From the NCBI GenBank assembly GCA_041399085.1, contig JAWKTM010000012.1:1-64000 (forward strand): 64,000 bases of DNA. Reading direction: 5' to 3'. A program made the translations under genes and the position numbers. The notes beneath the pieces are model-generated. The model did no database searches. It was not told where the DNA came from and saw nothing but the letters and a program-made list of their open reading frames with translations. The first letter of the stretch is position 1. The number at the start of each line of letters is the position of its first letter. Source of the DNA: JAWKTM01 sp041399085 (GTDB lineage Bacteria; Planctomycetota; Planctomycetia; Pirellulales; Pirellulaceae). Of this stretch, positions 19,651 through 28,300 are shown in pieces.

Positions 19651-21541
19651 CTGGTTTGCCGGGTCCAATCGCCAGCGAACTCAATTTCGGCCTCGAAATC
19701 TTCTTCGCAAAATGGAGGTGGGTGTTCAAAGTCGTATGCGCCAGTACGAGTTGCTGACGTCGGGTGACGAGCAAGCGATGTTCCCGATGCTGAAATCCGC
19801 CGTCCACAAATGTGACGCGATTCGAGTCAATCACTCCGTTCAGGTCCGAAATTGGCGTCGTCACATCGATCAACTGCCGCCACTCCTTACGCCGTGTCGA
19901 AACGCGATTGCAGAGCGCGGCGGCCGCGGCGTCGCGAAGTGCCAGCAGCTCTAATTGTTGCTGTAACAGCACGTAGTCGGCATCTGTCAGGCGTGGCTGG
20001 TCCAATACGGTCTCGACAGACGCGCGAAATGCTCGGAGCATCCGTTGTTCCGCTTGCTCCGCCATTTCCGGCGCATTCGCACGCAGTTGATCGAGTAAGA
20101 AGTCCATTTCCGCGAGCGTCTGCTGCGTTGGTTGGAACAGCTCGATCGCTGTCTGAATTTGGTCATTGATTGCGAGGGTTTGTCGATGCAGCCGCGATCG
20201 TTCGTTGAAATGCCAAGCCAGTGATGATGCAAACAGCAACAGCGGAACAGCCACCGCCACCATCGCGGCCAGCGGCTTACGGCGGCACCAGCGAAAGGCT
20301 CGTTTCACGGGGCCAATGCGTCGATACCGTATCGGTTCTCCGTTCAAATAGCGGTCCAACTCATCGGCCAACGCGGCGGCCGACGGCAACCGGTCGGTCG
20401 GTCGCTTCTCCAGGCATTTGAGAGCCAACGTTTCCAGATCGCGGTCGATTCCTGGATTGATCGCGCGAGGCGGGCGAACGGGCGTGTCGATTACTTGGCG
20501 AATCGTTTCGATCGTATTGGCGGCTCGAAATGGCGGCAGGCCCGTCAACATAAAATACAGGATGCCGCCCAGTCCGTAGACATCAGACAACGGGCCAATC
20601 TCAGCGATTTGACCTCGGGCTTGTTCGGGCGGCATGTAGCTAGGAGTACCGAGCACTTGGCCCGTTGTCGTCAGCTCTTGCCCCATGTCGATTCGCTTGG
20701 CCAAACCGAAGTCGGTGATTTTGGGGGTTCCACCGTGGTCGACCAAGACGTTTCCTGGCTTTAGATCACGATGGACAACACCGCGCTCGTGCGCAAAAGC
20801 GACGGCGCGGGCGATTTGGCTGAGGCCTTTCGCGATTTCTCGCGGCGCCATCGGCCGCTCGCGCAACATCTCGTTCAGGCTTTTGCCGTCGACCAAGCCC
20901 ATGGCGATATAAGGAATGCCATCCACATCATCGGCCTCGAAGACTTGTACGATGCCGGGATGTTCCAACCGAGCGGCCGCCATCGCTTCGGCGCGAAACC
21001 GCACCAACTCCTCTTCGGCGGCCGCATGACCGTGATGCATCAACTTGAGCGCTACAGGCCGATCCAACCGCACATCGATGGCGCGATAGACGCGTCCCAT
21101 TCCGCCCGCCGCGATTTCACTCTCGATGCGGTAGTGGCCGAACAGCCGAGGCAGATCACGGCGCGTCTCCGTCGACACGGTCTCCGAGAGCCGGTGTCGT
21201 CGACCGTCTTCGGTGCGCTCGCCCAAGGTCACCGTCTCGGCGCACTCGTCCCTCCACAGTTTTTGCAGCCGATCGCCTAGGCGCTGGCATCCGACCTCTT
21301 GCTGGAATTTGCACGAAATAGCGGATCCGGTCTCGCGGCGTTGCAATTCGGAACCTTGAGCTTCCATCTCGGCAATCCGACGTTCGCACAACTGACATCG
21401 CTCAAATTTCTCCAATACGACTTCGCAGTTCGCGTCGTCAAGTTGCCCCGTGAGAATGCCCGACAGTTGCTCATCGCTGACGCAACCATCCGGTGCGATA
21501 CAGCAAGGAGGATTGCCTAGGGTTCGAGGAGGGATGTTCAT
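19634..21541 (-). CDS. Membrane-anchored Ser/Thr protein kinase (3' end frameshifted)
   Basis: A short Cys-containing N-terminal segment (CVSDEQLSGILTGQL, CQLCERRIAEME) precedes a Hanks-type kinase domain. Visible motifs are the glycine loop EIAAGGMGRVYRAID, VALKLM with the ATP-binding Lys, VVHRDLKPGNVLV, ITDFGLAKRI, GTPSYMPPEQARG, and the C-lobe DVYGLGGILYFMLTG. One transmembrane helix follows (AAMVAVAVPLLLFASSLAW), then a helical extracytoplasmic region. The frame is lost after THLHF near 19715, and the last 25 residues are out of frame. It starts 15 bases after the ECF sigma gene, the common planctomycete sigma factor-kinase pair. Confidence 0.85.
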   Translation of the reverse strand: MNIPPRTLGNPPCCIAPDGCVSDEQLSGILTGQLDDANCEVVLEKFERCQLCERRIAEMEAQGSELQRRETGSAISCKFQQEVGCQRLGDRLQKLWRDECAETVTLGERTEDGRRHRLSETVSTETRRDLPRLFGHYRIESEIAAGGMGRVYRAIDVRLDRPVALKLMHHGHAAAEEELVRFRAEAMAAARLEHPGIVQVFEADDVDGIPYIAMGLVDGKSLNEMLRERPMAPREIAKGLSQIARAVAFAHERGVVHRDLKPGNVLVDHGGTPKITDFGLAKRIDMGQELTTTGQVLGTPSYMPPEQARGQIAEIGPLSDVYGLGGILYFMLTGLPPFRAANTIETIRQVIDTPVRPPRAINPGIDRDLETLALKCLEKRPTDRLPSAAALADELDRYLNGEPIRYRRIGPVKRAFRWCRRKPLAAMVAVAVPLLLFASSLAWHFNERSRLHRQTLAINDQIQTAIELFQPTQQTLAEMDFLLDQLRANAPEMAEQAEQRMLRAFRASVETVLDQPRLTDADYVLLQQQLELLALRDAAAAALCNRVSTRRKEWRQLIDVTTPISDLNGVIDSNRVTFVDGGFQHREHRLLVTRRQQLVLAHTTLNTHLHFAKKISRPKLSSLAIGPGKPASAFP

Positions 21542-21556
21542 GGGTTGCCACGACTA

Positions 21557-22159
21557 TCAATTGGAAGATGGGGACGCGAGAGGCGAACAGGCTTCGCGCA
21601 AGCGTTTGAGCACCCGAAAACGATTGACACGGACCGCGCCGGCGCTCATCCCCAAGTCGCGAGCGACTTCGGCCGATGCAACTCCGTCGACGTGCGTGCG
21701 CCAAAAGGCCGACCAAGTGCGTGGCTCGAACTCCGCTTGAACTTCCAACAAAACTTGAGCGAGTCGGCCTTCTCGCCCGTTGCTTATCTCACAATGACTA
21801 AGCGAATCTTCGGCAGCAAGCTGGGCAAGGGCTAGTTGAGCGCTGCTTCCGCCCGCGGATTGCGGCGTGCGTGCGAGTAATCGAAAGTGGTCGCGAATCT
21901 TGTTGTGGGCGATCATCCATAACCAGCCCCGAAACGTGTCTTCGCGTTGCTCCTTGCGAAATGCGGCGATGTTGCGCAGGACCGCGGTAAATACTTCTTG
22001 GCAGATGTCGGCCGATGCGGTTTCCTCGACGCCGCGTCGTCGGCACCATTGATAGACCAGGGGACCATATTGCTCGGAGAATCGACGCCAACCATCCGCA
22101 TCGTTGGTCTTCAACAATCCAAGGAGCGTAAGCGACGTTGCTTCAGGATCGGCGGTCAT
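21557..22159 (-). CDS. ECF-type RNA polymerase sigma factor
   Basis: The 200-residue product has sigma region 2 (WRRFSEQYGPLVYQWCRRRG, ADICQEVFTAVLRN, FRGWLWMIAHNKIRDHFR) and sigma region 4 (VDGVASAEVARDLGMSAGAV with RVLKRLRE). The ATG at 22159 gives a family-typical start before the TLLGLLKTND segment; upstream codons add only unrelated sequence. It lies 15 bases upstream of the kinase gene on the same strand, so the two are likely co-expressed, and the kinase may modulate the sigma factor's regulon. The regulon is unknown. Confidence 0.9.
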   Translation of the reverse strand: MTADPEATSLTLLGLLKTNDADGWRRFSEQYGPLVYQWCRRRGVEETASADICQEVFTAVLRNIAAFRKEQREDTFRGWLWMIAHNKIRDHFRLLARTPQSAGGSSAQLALAQLAAEDSLSHCEISNGREGRLAQVLLEVQAEFEPRTWSAFWRTHVDGVASAEVARDLGMSAGAVRVNRFRVLKRLREACSPLASPSSN

Positions 22160-22387
22160 CGTCTCACACCGAATTAGCCGGTCTACGATCGTCGCGGCCG
22201 ACGAATGCAAACACTAGATGTGGAATGCATAACACTTTTACAGACTTCATTGGGACCAATCCTAAAGTCGACGGACTGTCACGTCAAATTGGCCTCAGCG
22301 TCCGTGTGGTACAGCCGCGACGTCGTCGACGGCGGCAGTCGTTGTTGGCGACATGAACCGTTCTGGACGAAACGCGATGCAACAACG

Positions 22388-22425
22388 AAAAAACCGACAG
22401 TCGAAACATATCGTTTCGACCGTCG
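22388..22425 (-). terminator. Intrinsic terminator of the FG-GAP surface protein gene
   Basis: Read on the minus strand, a stem (CGAC-x-GTCGAAAC paired with GTTTCGAC-x-GTCG, one internal mismatch, 5-base loop) is followed by GGTTTTTT. This is a textbook rho-independent signal about 90 bases past the stop of the upstream minus-strand gene and before the sigma factor gene, so the two are separate transcription units. Confidence 0.8.
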
Positions 22426-22511
22426 CTCCGTGTTGGCGTGTTCAGCAGAGTCGGAATTGGCCATGCGGTCAAACCATTCCAGCGACGAACAATTCTCACA
22501 TGCGGTGGAAA

Positions 22512-25193
22512 TTAGATGCGAACTTCGCCACTCAACGCCGTGCCCTGGAAGTTGAAACTGCGTCGCCAATTGGTGTTGCTCGACGTGTTCCGCCATCGGA
22601 TATCGAATCCGATAGAAGTAGCGACGATCGAGGGCGACGTCAGCGATTGGGAGAACGCGATGTTCGCTTGACGATCCGCGGCGCCTACCGAGCGACCGTA
22701 GGCATCCATGACGCCATAGCGAATCTCGGTTTCCCCGCCATACTTCTTCAGCACCCAACTGATGGCGAAGCTGCCGTTCGACAGTGCCGTTGCCGTTACT
22801 TGCTGGTGCAATCCCACCCGCGAATGATCGCCGATGGATTGATCGTGACGTAGCAACATACCGTTGCTGGAATAAAAGTCCGCGAAGATGCGCTCGTTGT
22901 TTCCTGTCCCACCGTAAGTCCGAACGTGCTTGACCACCATAATGCCGGACGAGGAAATTACCGATTGAAAGCTGAGCACGGTCCCATAGTTCGAAGTCGG
23001 CAGGGCAAACACTTGGGCACGCAATGAGATGTCAAAGGTCGACTCGTCCGCGTCGTTCGTGCGAATGCGAAGCCAGCCGCCAAGCGTGCCCGCGTTACTC
23101 GTATTCGCGCTGACCGTAAATTGGGCCGACGCGTTGGGAGCCAGTTGGCTGGGCATGCCAGTCACGTTGAATCCCGAAGGCGTCGAGACCGACTGCACCG
23201 TCAGTGGGGCCGTGCCAAGATTGCGAATCGTAAAGGTGCGAGCGACAGTCGCTCCGACATATCCCGAGCCGATGTCGGTCGTGCCAACACCGTCGGTGAC
23301 GCCCACGATGTCGATTTCGGGCGTGGGATTCACCACCGTTCCGGCAACTCCGAACTGAATCCTACCTTCGTCGGCGTCATTGCTATTAATCACGATATTG
23401 CCCGAGTACGAACCGGCGGTTGCCGTGTTCAATGACACCGTAAAGCTGTGAGACGCTCCGGGCTGAATCGTATTGGGAATACTCCAACCAATTGTGAAGC
23501 CATTCACATTGGAAGGCCGCGCGACGGTCAATGGGCCATTGCCCGTATTACGAATCGTGAACGAGCGCGTGACGGGCGTGCTACCTTTCAAGACACTGCC
23601 AAAGGGAACCGTCTGGCCATGACTTGCGCCCACCAATTCGATTTCTGGCCGCGTTGCCGTTGCTTGCACCGTCGCCTTCAGTCCGAACACGAATGGGCCT
23701 TCGTCGCGATCATTGTTAGGAATGCTGAAGTTGCCCGTTTTTACCCCGGCCGAATTGGTGTTCACGCGAATCGTGAACGTACCGTTGGTGTTGGGAGACA
23801 GTGAACTTGGAACATTCCAATCCAACTCGAATCCATTCGGGACGGAAGTCGGACGGGAAATCGTCAGTGCGGCCGCTCCGGTGTTGCGTACCGTGAAGGT
23901 GCGTGAGAGCTGCCCGTTCAATGGCGACACGCCCAAGTCGATGGGCGTCGATTGCCCGTGGACGACTCCCGCGATGTCGATTTCCGGGTACAAGGTCGGT
24001 GTGGGTTCGCTGCGTACCGTGCCTCGCAAGGCAATGGCCACAGTGGCTTCATTCCCGTCGTTGGTATTGAATGTCAAATTGTTAGAGTAGCTGTCAGCCG
24101 TCGAGGTGCGCATGCCGATCGTCAGAGTCGTGCTGGTGTTTGGCAGGAGCTGGCTTGGCGGCGTGCTTAGCAGTTGAAAGCCCGATGGCGCGGAGAAGTT
24201 CCGCAGTGTCAGCGTCGTGTTGCCATCATTGGTAATGGTGACACGCTGCGTGGGCATCGTGGCATTGAGATATACCGTTCCGAAATTCAAGGTTTGACCT
24301 ACCAAATCACTGCCCGACAGCCGGACCTCGGGCAATTTCCACTGGCCCACGATCGGTCGATCGCCGCGAAGCCCATAGTCGAACGTCGATTCGGCGTAGA
24401 TGTCTCGATCGGTGTTTGCGTACCAACGCAGCAGGCCATTCGACTCGCTGCGCACGACACCCACATCGTCGCGACCATCTCGATCCCAGTCACCCACGAC
24501 CGGCGTGTCGCCTGGTAGACCAAACGCATATTCATCTTCCTGCCATACGTCGCTGTCGGTGTTCAAATACCAATGAAGCAGCCCGTCGGACCCGACTCGA
24601 ACAACGCCGACATCCGTGCGTCCGTCCCCGTTCCAATCCCCAGTTACGGGTGTGTCGCCGTTCAAACCGAAGATGTATTCGAACTCGTGCGTGGGATCAC
24701 CGTCGGTGTCGAGATACCAATGCAACAGACCGTCGCCGCCACCACGCACGACGCCGATGTTGTCACCTCCCACGCCATCCCAGTTGCCTACGACGGGCGT
24801 GTCGCCGTTTAGACCATAAGCATAAGAAAGCTCGTGCGTGGGATCGCCGTCCGTGTCCAAATACCATCGCAACAGACCATCCGCCGAGCCGCCTCGGACC
24901 ACGCCCGGATAATCGACGCCGTTCCCGGTCCAATTCCCAGTGACGTGACTGTCGCCCGACAGACCGTAGTTGACGTCGATCTCATGAGCACTATCCGTGT
25001 CCGTGTTCAGTAGATACTGGTTGGCGCCGCGGACGACACCAATCAAGTCGGCGGCCATCAACTCGCGACGTTCCAGCGCCTCATGCCGCAACCGACATCG
25101 CTCTCGCTGACGCTTGGATCGGCGTGAATTCCTTCCCTTCGACGAAGAGAAGTTCCCTTGGTAACCAAAATACGACAAGACTTGGCGAAACAT
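22512..25193 (-). CDS. Large extracellular protein: FG-GAP-like repeats plus choice-of-anchor-D domains
   Basis: The 893-residue product begins with a basic segment and then RLRHEALERRELMAADL, the conserved N-terminal motif of many planctomycete exported proteins. Five FG-GAP-like repeats of about 48 residues follow, with the pattern GVVRG..DGLLHWYLDTDGD and GLNGDTPV.GDW. Next come four ASPM-SPD-2-Hydin/choice-of-anchor-D domains, each starting PEIDIVG-like and containing RTFTIRNTG with a later NDADE. The last 170 residues contain repeated beta strands such as HVRTYGGTGNNERIFADF. The ATG at 25193 places the export motif near the N-terminus; an upstream open frame would add about 97 unrelated residues. 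It is probably surface-located or secreted. Confidence 0.85.
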   Translation of the reverse strand: MFRQVLSYFGYQGNFSSSKGRNSRRSKRQRERCRLRHEALERRELMAADLIGVVRGANQYLLNTDTDSAHEIDVNYGLSGDSHVTGNWTGNGVDYPGVVRGGSADGLLRWYLDTDGDPTHELSYAYGLNGDTPVVGNWDGVGGDNIGVVRGGGDGLLHWYLDTDGDPTHEFEYIFGLNGDTPVTGDWNGDGRTDVGVVRVGSDGLLHWYLNTDSDVWQEDEYAFGLPGDTPVVGDWDRDGRDDVGVVRSESNGLLRWYANTDRDIYAESTFDYGLRGDRPIVGQWKLPEVRLSGSDLVGQTLNFGTVYLNATMPTQRVTITNDGNTTLTLRNFSAPSGFQLLSTPPSQLLPNTSTTLTIGMRTSTADSYSNNLTFNTNDGNEATVAIALRGTVRSEPTPTLYPEIDIAGVVHGQSTPIDLGVSPLNGQLSRTFTVRNTGAAALTISRPTSVPNGFELDWNVPSSLSPNTNGTFTIRVNTNSAGVKTGNFSIPNNDRDEGPFVFGLKATVQATATRPEIELVGASHGQTVPFGSVLKGSTPVTRSFTIRNTGNGPLTVARPSNVNGFTIGWSIPNTIQPGASHSFTVSLNTATAGSYSGNIVINSNDADEGRIQFGVAGTVVNPTPEIDIVGVTDGVGTTDIGSGYVGATVARTFTIRNLGTAPLTVQSVSTPSGFNVTGMPSQLAPNASAQFTVSANTSNAGTLGGWLRIRTNDADESTFDISLRAQVFALPTSNYGTVLSFQSVISSSGIMVVKHVRTYGGTGNNERIFADFYSSNGMLLRHDQSIGDHSRVGLHQQVTATALSNGSFAISWVLKKYGGETEIRYGVMDAYGRSVGAADRQANIAFSQSLTSPSIVATSIGFDIRWRNTSSNTNWRRSFNFQGTALSGEVRI
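24330..25060 (-). repeat. Five tandem coding repeats (FG-GAP-like) of about 145 bp
   Basis: The five repeat units of the surface protein lie here as direct DNA repeats. Units two and three share the same protein stretch LDTDGDPTHE and GLNGDTPV. Such internal repeats are candidates for copy-number change by recombination and for mis-assembly. Confidence 0.7.
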
Positions 25194-25214
25194 GGTTGGG
25201 CTCCTGGCATCGAG

Positions 25215-25247
25215 TGTTCTGGCGGATTTGTTTCCCACACCAGAACA
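25215..25247. repeat. Inverted repeat upstream of the surface protein gene
   Basis: TGTTCTGG at 25215-25222 and CCAGAACA at 25240-25247 are exact inverted copies separated by 17 bases, a spacing compatible with a dimeric regulator operator. It lies 22 bases upstream of the ATG, in the 151-base gap after the CheB-CheR kinase gene. Confidence 0.35.
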
Positions 25248-25344
25248 ACGGCGGAGCGTTACACGTTTTTTTTCGAGCGAGACCAGAACACCGGGCCATG
25301 GAAATGCTGAACCGCTCGGGTTCGACATCGGCTCGCCCCGCGAC

Positions 25345-28300
25345 TCAATCCAACGTGAAGCGGAAGTGGCTTCCGGCGCCGGGGGTGGATTCGATCCAGA
25401 TGCGGCCGCCGTGGCGTTGGATGGCTTTTTGACAGATGGCCAAGCCGATGCCGGTTCCTTGGACGTAATCTTCATTGTGGACATGTTGGAACGGTTGGAA
25501 CGCGCGGTCGAATTGGTCGGCGGCGATGCCGATGCCGTTGTCGCGCACTCCGTACGCCCATTGTCCGTCGACTAGTTCCGCCGTGACATGAATGGCCGGC
25601 GTCGTTTCCACGAACTTCAGCGCGTTGCCGAGCAGATTCTTATAGACCTGTTCTAGTAGATGCGGGTCGGCAGACACCACCGGCAGATCGTCGCGTGTGA
25701 TCGAAGCGCCCGTGGATTGGATGGGTTCCGCCAATTCCGTGGCGGCCCGATCGACGCAATCGTGCAACGAAAACCGTTGCCGCCGCAATTCGCAGCTTCC
25801 GACGCGTGTTAGCGACAGCAGATCGTCGATCAGCGACCGCATCCGCCCGGCGTCCGTGCGGATGCGATGCAAGCTGGCCACGGCCTCATCCCCGAGATCG
25901 TCGCGCAGCGCATTGGCCAATAGCTCGCCGCTGGATTGAATCGCGTCCAACGGCGACTGCAAATCGCGCGACGCCAGATCGGTGAACTGCCGTAGCTCGT
26001 CGTATTGACCGCGGAGTTCGTTGTTGGCTCGCCGCAACTCGCCCGTTCGCTGCTCGACCACATGTTCGAGCGACTCGCGTGCGTGGCGCACTTCCAAAGC
26101 CGCCGCGGCCAAGCGAGCGAACTGTTGCAGGATCGCTTCGTCCTCGGCATTGAACTCGCCTGCCTGCTTGTCCGTCAGTTGAATCAGTCCCAAATTCTTG
26201 CCATCCAGTCCGACCAACGGCACGGCCAGCCAGTTCTTCTCCGGCGGCTGCCAAGGCGGCGACTCGCTGAGTGCCTTCCACAGCGGATGCGTCGTCAGCT
26301 CTTCGCGAGACACACGCACGGCCTGGTTCGATTGGCAAATGATGGCAAAAATTCCGGTGCCGTCCGGTTGCACTGTCGGACGCTCATCGTCCGACTCGCC
26401 CGGCGCCCGAGCCGTCGCGAACCGTTGCCGCGACCAATCCGAATCGACCACGAAGTTCGTCGTCGCTTGTCGAGCGCCCGCCATCTCGCGGGCGCGCGCC
26501 GTAATGATCTCCAGCGTTTCGTCGAACGTGCGACCGGTACTGACCGCCACGGCTGCCTCGGCTAAAACTCGCAGCCGCTCGGTTTGCCCGCGCTCGCGTT
26601 GCAGCGAGTTCTTCAGTTCCTCGTTGACCGAAGCCAGTTCCGTCGTGCGCGCGGTCACTCGCGCCTCCAATTCCTCCTTGGCTTTGCGAAGCTGACCTTC
26701 CACTTCTTTGGTATCCGTCACGTCCTCGGCGATACCGGCGATCCGAATCATGTGGCCGTCGTCGTCGTAAACCGGGAAACCTTGATCGCGAATCCAGCGG
26801 GTCGAGCCGTCTTGCCGCAGGATACGAAACGTCGAGTCAAACGCCCCGCGCTCGGCCGCTCGCAACTCGTCGATCACGCGGCTCCGATCGTCCGGGTGAA
26901 TCGCTTGCGTCCACTCGCCAGCGTTGGCATACAACGTTGTCCGCGTCCGGCCCCAGATCGTTTCGTATGCCGGGCTGACAAATACGAAATCGTAGGTTCG
27001 CGCATCCCGCAGCCAGAACACCTCGTCGATGTTGTCCGCCAGTTGTCGGAAGCGAGCTTCGCTGTCGCGCACCGCCTGTTCGGCTTCCTTAACCACCGAC
27101 ACATCGACGAACGTCAGCACCGCCCCTTCGGTCGTGTCGCGTTCGGTGATGTAAGGCTGAATTCGCATCAACAGCGGGCTGCCCGTGGAGTTGCGAATCT
27201 CGCGTTCCAGCCGCCGGCCGGACCGCAATACTTGCCGTACCAGATCGACCAGCTTCTCGCCTTCGGCCAACGGAATCGAATGCGCGATGTGCGAAATCGG
27301 CCGCCCGATGTCGCGCGGCAGAAAGTTAAACGTCTTGGCGGCGGCTGGCGTGAAGCGGCGAATGTTCAACCGGCGATCGAGAAAGACCGTGCCGATTTCC
27401 GTGCTGCGGAGCAAATTCTGCATGTCGCTCGAAAGCCGACTAAGTTCCTCGATCTTACGCTGATATTCGGCGTTGACCGTGTACAACTCTTCGTTGACCG
27501 AGTGCAATTCCTCGTTCGTGCTTTGCAGCTCTTCGTTCGACGCGACCAATTCCTCGTTGGCCGATTGCAGCTCCTCGTTGCTGGTTTCCAATTCCTCGAT
27601 CGTGCTTTGCAGATGCTCCTTCGTGCGCTGCAGCTCTTCCTCCAAGTTGGAGATCCGCGCCACCTCGTGTTCGCGAGCGTTGAAGTCCTCGGCGGCCGGA
27701 GCTTCGAGCCGCGGCGTCTCCATCTCCTCGAGGCAAACCAGAAAGTGCCGCAACCTGGCCCGCTGGTTGGCCAGTGGTTTGACCGTGATCTTGAGATTGT
27801 GTTCGCCTTCCGGCAACTGGCACTGCACGCCCTTATAGACGACCGGCCGCTCTTCCTTTTCCGCACGATGCAACGCGGCGCTCAACGCGGTTCGCAGTTC
27901 GCCCGACGTGAGCTTCAACACGTCCAGCGACGACCGGCCTTCGGGCAATTGGAAATACTTGCGCGCGTCGCCGAACGAGTGCAAAATCTCGCGGTTCTCG
28001 TTCAGCAACAAACTGGACGGAACATACTCGGCCAACAACGCTTCGTAGATTGGCTGGACCGCGAACTGCTCGCCGTCGACCGAACCGAGGCCGCGGCGCC
28101 GTTGTATCACGCTGGTAATGTTGGGCACGCCGGGCAGACGCGTCGTATCCAGCAATCGCACGTCGCGCCGCTTGCGGTAGATTCGCCACCGCGAGTTAAT
28201 CACTTCGAATTCCGGCTCCAAATCCGCCACCGTTTCGCTGGGGCCGAGAAACAACACGCCCCCCGTTTTTAGCGCGAAATGAAACAGCGACAGCACTTTC

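Noticed and set aside
24330..25060. Possible CRISPR array
   Set aside because: The repeats are coding FG-GAP units of about 145 bp, not short palindromic repeats with unique spacers.
26584..28272. 562-codon plus-strand frame opposite the CheB-CheR kinase
   Set aside because: It mirrors codon bias of the real gene on the other strand and shows no protein family features.
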